Assembly (NCBI GenBank): GCA_027604705.1
Contig: JADHYV010000009.1
Location: 248,001-312,000, forward strand
Source: Allomyces arbusculus
Lineage: Eukaryota > Blastocladiomycota > Blastocladiomycetes > Blastocladiales > Blastocladiaceae
Length of the DNA stretch: 64,000 nucleotides
Direction of reading: 5' to 3'
Below the pieces are notes generated by a model. The model was given only the letters and a program-made list of their open reading frames with translations. It had not been told where the DNA came from and did not search any database. Made by a program: the position numbers and the translations under genes. Shown here in pieces: positions 20,207 through 30,886 of the stretch (positions within the stretch are counted from its first letter, which is position 1; each line of letters starts with the position of its first letter).

Positions 20207-23200
20207 TCACGGCCGCGCGCCCGCCGTCCCACCCATACCACCCCCCACGGGCCCATCCTCCTCGATCCCGTCCATAGCCAACCCCAACCCGCCAAACTCC
20301 ATGCCGACATCCACGCCCATGACCTCCTCCATATCCACGTCCCCCCAAACGTCGTCCTCGACCATACTCGCCCAAATCGCATCGATCGCCGCATTCCCCT
20401 CGGCCGCGTGGTCATCACCACCAAACGCCGACGACGGCACCGACAGCACATCTTCCTCGGCCGCTGCACTCCCACCGAGCGCCGCGTCCAACAACGCGCT
20501 CGCGCTCCAGTCGCGCGCGCCGCCACAGAACGCAAACGGCAGCGTGGGCGGCGGCGGTGGGACCCCCGCGGTCGCGGCCGACAGGTAAATGTTCCCTGCG
20601 AGCCACGCCGCGGGAATGTGCACCGTCGTCGTCGTCGTCGTCATCGTCGCGCCGACCGCCGGAGGAACCGCCACCGGCGCTGGCGGCACTTGCGGCGGGG
20701 CCACGTCCGCCGGCGTCAGCGGCGTCGGCGAGACCGACTTCCCCGACGACAGCGATGTCCCCGACCCGGACGCGCCTCGCGGCCTCCGCACGCCGGGGGA
20801 CGCCGGCAAGCTCGGGATATTTGGCTCCGGGGGCTCGGTCGCGGGCAGGGCGCACCCGGTGATCAGGGCGGCACTGCGCAGCTGGTCGACGTCGACGTCG
20901 ACGCCACCAGCGATCCCAAACAGGTCCAATTTCCGTCCGGACCGCGGTCCGGGCGAGGGCTCGCCGCTGGCGGCGCGGACGGACGCGGCGGTCGGCACAT
21001 TCCGTGGGAACTGGAAGTCCATGACGGCGGCGGTCGACGACGGCGCGCCGAGCAGTTGCGCGAGCGTCGTCATCGACCGTGTCGCGACGGCCGCCTCCTG
21101 CGGCACCGCCGGCGCGGTCCCGTCCATGGCGTCGTCTCCACTTGACGACGGCGTTGGAGACGGGGACGGCGGCGGCGGCGAGTGGCCGTGCAACAGCGCC
21201 GAGAGTTGCGCGTAGGCCGCGTTGATCGCGTCGGGCTCGTTGCACCGCCGCGAGACGGTCGGCACACGCTCGCGCTTGGACGCGTCGGTCGGTGGGTGCC
21301 GCGGCACGTCGGCAGGGACCCCGTGGTGGTCGAAGAAATCCTCGAGCACGTAGATCAATCGCTTGGCCAAGGGCCAAAATTCTTGCACACCCACAAGGAC
21401 CACGTGGCACTTGCGCAATGCCGCAAGCGCATTGGCCGCGGTCGGTGTCGGTGCTGCGGGTCGAGCGCCGTCCGTGCTGCCGCCGTCCGACGTGCGCCGT
21501 GGCGTCGTGCGCCCGGCCATGCAGTTGTAGGTGACGACGAGCGTCGAGACAGCCGTGAAGACGGGGTAGAGCATCACGTCCGGCAAGAACGGCAGGTCAG
21601 CCGCACGGCCGTGGCAGATGTGCACAATGGCCGTGGCCGCAGTACTGCAAATGTGCAGGTACTGCGGGAACAGCGGCGAAGCCATGGCAGCGGTCGGCGT
21701 CAGGAACACGCGGTAGCACAGGATGATCGTCGTGTAGTACATGGCGTTGAGAAATACCGCGAACCGCGAGGGCGTTGGCGCGCCCGCATGGAACGAGTAC
21801 CGCAGCCGCGGCGGCAGGTTGTGCAACCACTCGGACAGCGCCGCGTGCAAGTCCGGCACCGCCGCGGCCCACTGCGCGCGCCGGCGTTCGTGGCCGGGTG
21901 CGTTCACGTGCCGCAGAATCTTGCCGAGAATCGCGCTCAGTTTGGCCAGTTCCAGGTAGTCGCGCAACGTCTGTGCATCGTGCGGGTCCGGCTCCGCATC
22001 CGGGTCTGGCCATTGCACGTCGCAGTCTTCGTCGTGGATCGTGATGGGCCGGCCGAGCACGGCGGAAACGAACCGGTCCATGATGACGGTCGCCATCCAC
22101 GTGCGCCGAAAGTGCCGGTGGATTGGGGACAGCGAAATCCCGGCACCCGCGAGATGGTCGAGCGGGCGGTTCAGGCCCATGTCCTGCGCCATGCGAATGG
22201 CGACGCCTGAAACGACCCATCCGGACCCGCGCACGAGACCGAGTTCGTGGAAGGAGAGGAGCAAAAGCGCCTGGATGTACTCGAGGCACGGTGGCGACCA
22301 GAGAATGTTGCGTGCGAGCTGCCGCGCGCGGTTGAGGAAGATGTCTGTTGGAGAGGCGGAGAATTTCGTGAAGACCGACCAGCAAACGCGGGAATTCGAC
22401 CGAGTCAGTACGGGCAGGATTCGATCAAGAGAAAACGAGCAATTCGTACCCGATGCGGTTGGTTTTTCAAGTGATCCTTGCGCCGTACTCTCAAATACAT
22501 GCGCCGACACGGCAAACACGGCGTTAAGCAGCAACAGCGGCGGGTTCCCCTCGTCCAAGCTCGTCCTCAGCATCTGCTGGTCGACGACGGGCACAAACGT
22601 GTGCATATGCTCAAAGAAAAAGTCGAGCAGCATTGTCATGATGTTGCGCGGCGGGAGCGCCGCTTCGGGCCCACTGGGCGTGGCCGGTCGTGCTCGGCTC
22701 GCGCTCGGCGGCAAGACCATGACAGCCTCGGTGCTGTTGGACGAGGCCTTGGTGCGCCACTTGCGGATAATGTGCAGGCCCGACGAGTGGCCGAGGGACC
22801 GCAGCGTGCGCGGAAGGCCATTGGACCCGGGATCCATGGACACGACGAGCGTGGCCCGGTCGGACCCGTCGTCTGGCGGGTCGACGAGTTGCGCGAGGTG
22901 CGCCACGGCCGCCGCAGCCGCAAGCTGCGCGGCCGAGGTGGTCGATGACGGCGCGGATGCAGGCGCGGCCGCGTTGGGACCGGCATGGCCGATAGCTCTC
23001 CTTGCATTGAATGCCGGTGCCGTCGCACCCGTTGATGCCGATGCCGGTGCGAGTGCCGAGACTGCGGTCGTGGTGGCCAGCTTGCGCGCAGCGGCAGCCT
23101 TGGCCAGGCGGCGCTTGGGCGGACTCAAGTAGGTGCAGGGGTAGCTGGAGCGGCGGCACGAGGCGCACGGCTGCTGGCCGTCGCACTTGACCTTGCGCGA

Positions 23201-23308
23201 CCGGCACGGGTCGCAGGCGAGCGCGATGCGCGGCGGGCGCGGGCGCGGCGCGTCGCCGGTGCTGCTTGCGCTGGCGGCGCCGCTGTGGGGCGCGGCAGGG
23301 GTGGCCAT
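20207..23308 (-). CDS. Zn2Cys6 fungal transcription factor
   Basis: A single open frame of 1033 residues from the ATG at 23308. The binuclear zinc cluster is complete with Cys32, 35, 42, 48, 51 and 58 (CX2CX6CX5CX2CX6C), followed by a basic linker (PPKRRLAKAAAARKL). Residues about 280-620 match the fungal-specific regulatory domain: LLDFFFEHMHTFVPVVDQ, CLEYIQALLLLSFHELGLVR, GVAIRMAQDMGLNR, RRTWMATVIMDRFVSAVLGRP. The last 350 residues are Pro/Ala/Ser-rich with an acidic end (SMVEDDVWGDVDMEEVMG) that could be an activation region. Such proteins usually bind CGG half-sites as dimers and control metabolism. The target is unknown. The frame could be extended upstream to 23605, but that part is unlike protein. 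Confidence 0.9.
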   Translation of the reverse strand: MATPAAPHSGAASASSTGDAPRPRPPRIALACDPCRSRKVKCDGQQPCASCRRSSYPCTYLSPPKRRLAKAAAARKLATTTAVSALAPASASTGATAPAFNARRAIGHAGPNAAAPASAPSSTTSAAQLAAAAAVAHLAQLVDPPDDGSDRATLVVSMDPGSNGLPRTLRSLGHSSGLHIIRKWRTKASSNSTEAVMVLPPSASRARPATPSGPEAALPPRNIMTMLLDFFFEHMHTFVPVVDQQMLRTSLDEGNPPLLLLNAVFAVSAHVFESTAQGSLEKPTASGTNCSFSLDRILPVLTRSNSRVCWSVFTKFSASPTDIFLNRARQLARNILWSPPCLEYIQALLLLSFHELGLVRGSGWVVSGVAIRMAQDMGLNRPLDHLAGAGISLSPIHRHFRRTWMATVIMDRFVSAVLGRPITIHDEDCDVQWPDPDAEPDPHDAQTLRDYLELAKLSAILGKILRHVNAPGHERRRAQWAAAVPDLHAALSEWLHNLPPRLRYSFHAGAPTPSRFAVFLNAMYYTTIILCYRVFLTPTAAMASPLFPQYLHICSTAATAIVHICHGRAADLPFLPDVMLYPVFTAVSTLVVTYNCMAGRTTPRRTSDGGSTDGARPAAPTPTAANALAALRKCHVVLVGVQEFWPLAKRLIYVLEDFFDHHGVPADVPRHPPTDASKRERVPTVSRRCNEPDAINAAYAQLSALLHGHSPPPPSPSPTPSSSGDDAMDGTAPAVPQEAAVATRSMTTLAQLLGAPSSTAAVMDFQFPRNVPTAASVRAASGEPSPGPRSGRKLDLFGIAGGVDVDVDQLRSAALITGCALPATEPPEPNIPSLPASPGVRRPRGASGSGTSLSSGKSVSPTPLTPADVAPPQVPPAPVAVPPAVGATMTTTTTTVHIPAAWLAGNIYLSAATAGVPPPPPTLPFAFCGGARDWSASALLDAALGGSAAAEEDVLSVPSSAFGGDDHAAEGNAAIDAIWASMVEDDVWGDVDMEEVMGVDVGMEFGGLGLAMDGIEEDGPVGGGMGGTAGARP

Positions 23309-23673
23309 GGCGCCGATTGCAGCGAGTGTCGGACGATCGCGCGTGTCGCGCGGAGCGTGTTGATGTCGACGACGATTTGGTATTTGGTGCCGGGGCTGGT
23401 GGTGGGAGCGTCGCGTTGGTGTTTGGCCTGGACTGCAGCGACCGCGCGTCGGAACGCCTGTCAGCAGTGACGTGGCGCAGCGAGAAGAACACTTGGGGTT
23501 TGGCTCGCGCTGGCCGCGTTGGGGCCTTTCAGGGCGGGCGGAGCATTCCATGCACGTCACGCCGCGCCCACCGCTCTCACGCCGCGACACGCGCAACAAA
23601 CACAATCCGCGTTACCGATCAGCGCCGCCATCAGCTGCGGGCCTCCCCGTTCCCTTCCATCCGCCTCCCACAC
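23309..23673. other. Intergenic, 365 bases
   Basis: Promoter region of the Zn2Cys6 factor and 3' flank of the Spt23/Mga2-like gene. No gene is supported. Confidence 0.5.
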
Positions 23674-26600
23674 TCATGACACGTACAACCGCCACGACCG
23701 CCCAAGCTGCCACGCCGTCTCGCCCTCCTCGGCCGCCGCCTCCACCCCTTCCTCGCCCTCACTGGCACCCGCCGCCGCGGCCGTCACCACGACCACCTCA
23801 TCCACCCACCACCGCGTCACCGCCTCAACCACACCCCGCTTTGCCACCGGGGACGCCTCGGCCTCGGCTGCTGCCACTGCGGCTCCCTCCATCTCCGCCA
23901 GCGCCGCAAAATCGAGCCACGCGGGCGCCGCGCCGCCCCAGACACGCGTCGCCGAGTCCCACCCGGCCGACAAGGTCGTTTCGACGGCCGAAGTGGTCAA
24001 GTGCGCAATCACCGCGGCCAGCAAGCTGATGAGCACAAACGCGCGCATGATCCAGACCGTGAGCGGCGCTTGGAAAAAGGTCTCGAGCCGCGCATGGATG
24101 TTCCACCCGGTCAGCGACAGCGGCGAGGCCACGGGGGCCACCGTGGACGTGGGGAGCGGCGGGAGCGTCGCGGCCTTGGCTGAGGAGGACGACGACGACG
24201 ACGACGACGAGGGAGTCGAGACGGGCTTGGTCGGGCGGTCGACGTGCTTGGTGTCGAGGTCGGTCGACTTGGTGGTCTCGATGACCTTGCCGTGCTCGAC
24301 CGACGGATCAACGGCGCAAGCCGCATCGTTATTGACAAGCTCGTTCGATCCGTCGCGCCCCAATGCGACTTGCCCACTAGCGCTCGATGCCGACGAGACA
24401 GCTTGCACACCGCGCTCTACTGCTTGGTCGAGCACCGCCATCCCCTCGTGCCATTGCATCCCTGCCACAGCCTCGCGCAGCGTTCGCCCATCCGCGTCCC
24501 GCACATCCGCGCCCACTCCACCCTCCACACCCACCAACCACGTGAGCAACGCCGGCATCCGGTACTTGACTGCCGCGTGCGCGAGCGCCGCGCGCACTTC
24601 CGCCGCGCCCGGCTCCTCCCCTCTCGCCTGCGCGGTCGTGCCGCCGCTCGTCAGTGCCGCCAGCACCGTCTCCTCGACCGACACGTCGCCGGCGGTCGTC
24701 GCGTGATGCCACGCATTCGCGCAGTGCTGTGCGGCCGCACCGTCAGCAGATGCCGACGAGGAGGAGCCACCAGCCGGCAACGCGCCGCCAAACGCCGAGT
24801 AAGTCGCGACAATTCGCGCGGCGACGGCGTGCGCCGGATCCACCTTGCCGGACAGGTTGTACCCAATCAGCGACAGCGCGAGTTCGAGGACCGACTTGTC
24901 GCCGCCTAGCATAAGGGAAGAAGGGTGGAGAGCGTCAGTCGCGCGCGGTCCGAGGCATCAGTTCAAGAGTAAGCGAAACGAAAGAGATGGAAAGAGATCA
25001 AGGCACTCGCCGGGCTCCAAGTGGCGGAAACATCCAATTGGAGCAAAGCAGGTGCGCGGGCGACTTGGGTGGGAAAGAGCGAGAGAGAGAGAGAAGGGGG
25101 AGGACACGAAATTCTGGCACACCCAAGTCGTCATGTATTTGCGGCCACGAGACGGACGGGAGAGAGGGAGAGACAAGACAGGGGGGCGTGGCGCGGCTCG
25201 CAGCTTGGAAGCAAAAATGTGCATGGTGGGGAGGGTCGTGAGAAGAGCGTGGACGGGTCCGCGGGGCGCGGACCAAAACAAGAACAACAACCAATGGGGT
25301 CTCCAAACGAGACCGAAAATCAGGAAAGGAAGAGGGGGAGACAGCGCCCGCGCGCCGCTCGCGAGCGCGAGCGACAAACATTCAGGGACGCGGGGAGAGG
25401 GGGGGTGAAAATGGAGGGACGTGACGGCCAGCCGTCACCAGTGCGAAGAGAACGCGGTATCGAACCAGGCCATACCGTCTTTGTAGGTGAAGTGGGCCGG
25501 GTCGGGGCCCGACAGCCCGAGGTCGTCTACTTGCTTGATGGTCACGGTCACGGGGCCCGGGTGTGTGCCGGGCGGCACCTTGCACACGAGCGTGTTGACC
25601 GACCAGTACGTCGTCGACAACGCGGGCACGTTGCCAAACTGGACCGTGAGCGACTCTGGCAGACCAATAAAACAAGTGAGTTGTAACGTCGAGACACAAG
25701 AGCAGAAACCATGCGATATGCGCATACCGTTGAACCCGCACCCCAAAATCGTCACATCGATCCCACCATGCAGCGGCCCTTCGGCGGGCACAACGCGATC
25801 GATCCGCGGCAGCTGCGAGAGCGGGCCCGTGAGCGCGAGCCCGGGCGCCGACGATACGGCCGCGGCCATGAGCGCTTCGGCCGACGTGGTCGTGGCGGCC
25901 ATCGGCGGGTCATTCGGCATCGTCATGGCGGGCACCGACAGCGCAACGGGCGCAGACGTGATGCTCGGCAGTCGCATGGGCGGCGGCAGGGTCAGCTTGA
26001 ACGACGTTGCGTTACCCGCGGCTGCTGCAGCGAATGCGTCGCTCGATGACGGGTCGAACACAAACGAGGACGGTGGCGGCAGGGGCGCCGAGGTCAGGCT
26101 CAGGTCCGCAGTCGGCGTCGTCGACGTGGGCAAAATCGGCGCGGGGAACTCGCCGCGCGCGCGTTTGCGCGCCGGCTGCGGGTCGTCCCACTCGAGGTAC
26201 TGCTCGAGACTTAGGACCTCATCGGTGCCAGTGAGTGCCGAAAGACCGTTCGGGAACAGATCGGTCTTGAGGAACTGGCTCGCGGCCGCGCCGGGGCCCG
26301 ATGCGCGACTCGGGTCGTGCGAAATGCCCTCCATCTCGTACGGGCCGAGCTCAGGGCTCGACGCGGACGTGCCCGTCGACGAGGACCGCGACGAGGTGGT
26401 CGATGCCGTGGGCGGAGGCGAGAGGGTCGCGAGCGCGTTCGTTGCCGACGCGGCTTGCAAAACAGGCACGGTCCCGAGACTCAGGCCGACGGTGATCGAC
26501 GGGTCCAAGTACTCGTGCGCGGGCCACGGCGGCAGGGCCATTGCCATACCGTGATCGCTCGGCGACCCGAGCGGAGCAAAAAGCGCCTGCTGGTCAGGAA

Positions 26601-27835
26601 TCGCCGGAAGCGACACAGCGGACTGCGGGGCCGAGAAATCGGTGGTCACCGACTCGGCCAGGGACCGCTTGCGCGCGGGCACCAAAGACGACGATACCGG
26701 CACTCCCGTGGGGAATTCGGTCTCGACGGGCGACGCGGCAGCCGTAGTGGGCACTGACTCGACCGCGGGCGTCGCCGATACCGACGACGCAGCGCTCGTT
26801 GGCACTGCCGCCCCCGTCGTCTGCGTGACCATCGCCTCGGCCGACTGCGCCTGCGCCTGTTGCTGCTGGCGCTTGAGTTTGTTGACCGACTTGTGGTCAT
26901 CGGTAATCAAAATCGGCGCCGACGCGCCGCGCGCAACCACGACCCCGTCCCGATTGCGCAGCTCAAACAAGATCAGGAACCCCGTCTTTTCCCGGTGGTG
27001 CCGACAGTAGCACGGGATCCGCGTCGGCAAGATCACGTCGCCCGACGAGAAATCCATGATCGGCGGCGCGTTGATCAGCAGCACCTTGCGCTCACTCATG
27101 ACAATGTCCGAGGACGGCGGCGCGTCGTTCGAAGACGAGGGCTGGGAGCTGCGGCGGCCACCGCGTGCCGACGTCGCAGCCGTGGCTGCGGGACTCGATG
27201 CGGCTGACCCTGGCGGGCTCGGGAGCGGCGAGGACGTTGCTGCCGCCGACTTCTTGCGCTGAGCGCGCTTGGCTTCGCGCTGCACGCACCCGTGGCACAC
27301 GGTCACGACGCGCTTCGGGTCGGACGCGCAGATAACGGTCCCGTGCAGGGTCAACACGTCCGGCTCGATCGCGGCCGTCGCTGGCGCGGCCCCATTCCCC
27401 GACTCGGTCGACGACGAACTCGGCGACGCGCGCGACGCGCCGTGCCGCCGCCACCGTTCGTTCGCAATCAAAATATCGGGCAACCGGACCTGCTGGTAGC
27501 GCGTCACGAGTTCGCCCGTCGGCGAGACGAGCTGCAGGCACAGCTTGATCTGCGTCTCGACGCGCGACTTGGCGCCGGTGGGAGGAATCCCGAGAATGCG
27601 GATCTGGTACGGCGGGAAGTCGGTTGTGAGCGGCGCGCCCGGCAGGCCGAGGGGCAGCGGGATCCCGGGCATGCCGTGCGGGAAGGGCACGGTCGCGGGC
27701 AAATGGTCGCCGAGCGGGCGCGACACGACCAGGTGCGGGTGAAACCGGTGTGCGAGAGAGGGCGCGCCGACGTTCGCGGTTGTAGGCGTCGGCGGGAGCA
27801 TGGGTGCGGCGGAGCCGGCCGGGAGAAGGTGCGCG

Positions 27836-27870
<35 letters not shown>

Positions 27871-28191
27871 GTGCAGCGCATGCTGCGCTTGTTGCGCTTG
27901 CTGTTGCGTCTGCGCCTGTTGTTGTGGCTGCTGGGGCTGCGGCAGGCCCGACACGTAGCCGAGCCCCATCGACATGAGTTTGGCGGCATCGGCCGGGTGG
28001 AGGACGAGCGCGGGCGGTGCGCCGGGCAACGGCATGAGCGTCGGCGCGACCGTGGCCGATGTCGTGGCCGGAACAGCCGCCGCACTGGTGGCCGGGATCG
28101 CAAAGTAGTCGTTGACGCCGTGCATGGCGACGGCGGGCGGCGACGGCGTCGGCAGTGGCGACTGCAGGTAGAGCACGCGCGGCGTGGCCAT
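23674..28191 (-). CDS. Spt23/Mga2-like membrane-anchored IPT-domain regulator
   Basis: Three exons read leftwards: 28191-25728, 25655-25476, 24905-23674, giving 1291 residues. The first intron is 72 bases and in frame. The second is 570 bases. Domains in order: a Gln/Pro-rich start with a polyQ run, the conserved Spt23/Mga2 block (KSRVETQIKLCLQLV near residue 208; ICASDPKRVVTVCHGC; LPTRIPCYCRHHREKTGF; ILITDDHKSVNKLKR near 429), a long Ser/Thr/Pro linker, an IPT/TIG domain (about 793-881), and KSVLELALSLIGYNLSGKV right after the second junction, as in Mga2. A weak ankyrin-like helix pair follows, then a hydrophobic helix (WIMRAFVLISLLAAVIAHL). In yeast these ER proteins sense lipid packing, are cut loose by the proteasome and activate the OLE1 desaturase. 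I see no LPKY Rsp5-binding motif. Confidence 0.85.
24906..25475 (-). other. Long 570-base intron of the Spt23/Mga2-like gene
   Basis: Donor GTATGG directly after the IPT domain codons and acceptor TTATGCTAG before the GGDKSVLEL codons. Phase 1 on both sides restores the family sequence. The transcribed strand is pyrimidine-rich, with a CT-repeat near 25077-25100. It is several times longer than nearly every other intron in this window. Confidence 0.8.
27836..27872. repeat. CAG/CAA repeat encoding polyglutamine
   Basis: A run of CTG/TTG triplets on the plus strand codes for about 11 consecutive glutamines in the Spt23/Mga2-like protein. Such tracts are length-variable in many fungi. Confidence 0.8.
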
Positions 28192-30886
28192 GAGCGCGGA
28201 AGCGTGCGTCGCGTTGGTCGTGGCGGCCGAGGAGGCGCGCGGCGGGGACGCGTCGGCGGGGATCGTCAGGCTCGAGTAGGGTGCCTATGTATAAACAAAG
28301 GTGTTGGTGAGCGGACGATCGCAAAAGGATCAATCAAGACGGCGGCGGCGACCGCGACGGGCGATGCACATGAGCGCAGCGATAGGTGGGCCTTGGCGCA
28401 CGCGGGCCAGCGCGATTGCCGATACGCGTGAGCGAGTGAGCGCAGGCGGCGACTGACCGACCGACCACCGCCAGCTCGTTGGCCACCCGACCACTCCACC
28501 ACCACCGCGGAAGAACATCGCCGCGCAAACCGTGTTGAGACGGTTGCGCACGGGTCGCGAAGCGCGGGGGTTCGGGCCCGGATCGGTCGGTGGTCGATCA
28601 CGTCATGGGGCAGGCCGCTAGCAGGCCCGTCGGCCAGTGTTCGTGGCGAGTGCGTGCGGCCGCCAAACCACCAGCCCGCGCGGCCATCACCGCTCCATCG
28701 CCACGCCCAGAGCCTGAACCACCAGACGAAAACCGGACGCGCACCTCATCGCAGGGACGGCGCGCTGCCGGGTGCATCGTGGCCATGGCTGCTGCTGCTG
28801 ATGATGCCGCGTCGGAAGCGTGGGCCATAGCGAGAGAAGCTGAAGTTGCGGCGCGAGCGGATCGGATCGTTGGTTGCGTGCGGTTGGCAGGGAGAGGCAG
28901 GACTGGTCGAGCAGGTCGATCGGCGGGACGGGAGCGCGCGCGCTTGCAGGCTTGCAGGGACCGCTGGCGGACGCGACTAGCGGGCGAGCCTGGAGGTTGG
29001 GTGTGGAGCAGGAACAACAGAGAGAGAGAACGCTGGTGGTGCAGAAGGCGTGAGTTTGGCGTGGCCACGGCCTCGACAGCAGGATGGCAGCGGCGTGCGA
29101 CCGACCGCTCTTGCAAAGACGGCTAGAACCCGCGGGAAAAGCACTGCCCGAGAATCGCCATTTCTCGGGGCGGTGCTCATTGGCTGCAATGTGCGCGCAC
29201 GCTGCAGAAACGCTCATGCACGAGGACCCAGTCGCACCGTCGCACAACGACGATGCACCGGCAACACACGTTGGCACGCGTGTGCCTGGGCACGTCGCCA
29301 ACAACCATGTCCACGCCGTTCTGGCGGGTGCGCGTGTGTCGAACACAGGCGGTGGGGAGTTGCGCGGCGAGCAGCGAGCAACTCCACCGCACGGCCGCGG
29401 CTCCGGTGCTCGAGATCGTGGTGGGTGTGACGGAGCATCGGTGTGGTTGGGTTCACGCCGCCGCGGTGCCAAAGACCAAGAGCTCCGGCCGCAAGGAGGT
29501 GGGGAAGCACGGCAAAACGCACCTCAAGATCCGGAGACAGTCGGCACGCCCGGGCGGGTGGAGCCGGGCCGCTGCTGAAGCGGGTGACGTTGGCGGTTTG
29601 GCGAGGAGAGAGCGACGGTGATGTCGGCGACGGCAGGGCCAAACCGACGCGAGCCAACAACGGTCAAGAGTCTTGGTTCGCAGCACGAACACCGACTTGC
29701 GAGCACAGAGGGTTCGCAAGTGGCCTGCGATGCACACGCAGATGAAGACGTGGCACCGTACGAAAATAATTCTGCTCAAGGTCGCGCGCTCCACTCGGCG
29801 TCGGCGGCGGTGGCGAGCAAGGTTCGGTCCGGGGTGGAGTCGACGCACGCGGGCAAATTGGGCGTTTTGCGGTGCCCTTGGCGTGCTGCAACGACGAAAA
29901 GCATAAGAGAAGAGCAAAAGAGGAGAGGGTCAGTTCCCGTCGCCGTCGGACCTTGCACTTGCGTGCACGCAACAACGCCAACTTGGAGAATGCGATCGCA
30001 GGATCGCAAGTCATGAGGTAGCGAACAGTCGACGAACCCGTCCTGCAACGGCGTTGTTGGCTGTGCGACTGAGGCGACCGAGAAGCGTGGCCGCGGCCGT
30101 GTGTGGTGAGAGACGTACGAAACCCGAGAGTCTGGCACGAGCCGACCGGGTGATGAGGACGACGAACGGAGACGACGAAGCGTCCGCGGCGAGGACGGCG
30201 ACGTGTTGCACCCTGCAGGGGAGCCGGTTCGACCTCGCCGACGAATCTGGGTCCTGGGTCCTCGGCGAGGTCGGCGTCGCCAAGGGCCCCACTTCCCCAC
30301 GCCTCGCCCCGCGCCACGGGTCCTCTTGCGAAATCCCTTGTCGCGCGCGCCGCCCTGGGAAGGGACAACGACTACGTGGCATTCCGCCGCTCACTTCGCT
30401 CCCATTTCCCTGGCGTGCGCGGTTGGCGGGGGAACCCTTGTCCATGGCGCCGCCGACGCCGCCGCGCGCTCACGCTTCGTCGCGGTCACGTTACCGTGAT
30501 TCGGACTGCACGCGCACATCCATCGCGCGCGTGGTTCGGTCATCGGTTCGTGGCCGCGCGTCGCGCGCGACTGGAAATGAAGTGGAAATGAGGGCCGAAC
30601 CACCGACACTCGCGCGCACATGGCCCGCAACCAAACAGGACGCGGCGTCAGTACACCGTCCCGACGCGCGACCGGCATCAAAAATCGGTGGACAAGGAGG
30701 GGAAGATCACAACGTGCGCAAAGAAGAATTATGTATTCGGAGAAAAAGTCACCCAAGCCAGCAGGCGAGTCCAATTGCGGTTGGTGGTCATGGCCCTGGT
30801 CGTAGTGGTGGCTGACCGGCCACGATCATCCACCAAACGGTCAAAGTCCCCCACGTCCCTCTCCACCCCGGCAGTCCTGCTCCTCG
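28192..30886. other. 2.7 kb stretch without a supported gene
   Basis: This lies upstream of the Spt23/Mga2-like start and downstream of the cyclase stop. Open frames of up to 260 codons exist on both strands (for example 28687-29472 minus, 30054-30815 plus), but they overlap, are Arg/Ser/Pro-rich and show no recognisable domain. They look like chance frames in GC-rich DNA. It could be a long promoter, a 5' UTR, or hold a non-coding RNA. Confidence 0.5.

Noticed and set aside
23674-24912. A separate 412-residue gene starting at 24912
   Set aside because: Its apparent ATG overlaps a splice acceptor (TTATGCTAG), and its first residues continue the Spt23/Mga2 family pattern after the IPT domain in the correct phase.
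28687-29472. A 261-codon minus-strand frame in the 2.7 kb gap
   Set aside because: Composition is Arg/Pro/Ser/Cys-rich with no family resemblance, and overlapping frames of similar length occur on the other strand.
30054-30815. A 253-codon plus-strand frame
   Set aside because: Low-complexity, no recognisable motif, no start context or splice pattern. Probably chance in GC-rich DNA.
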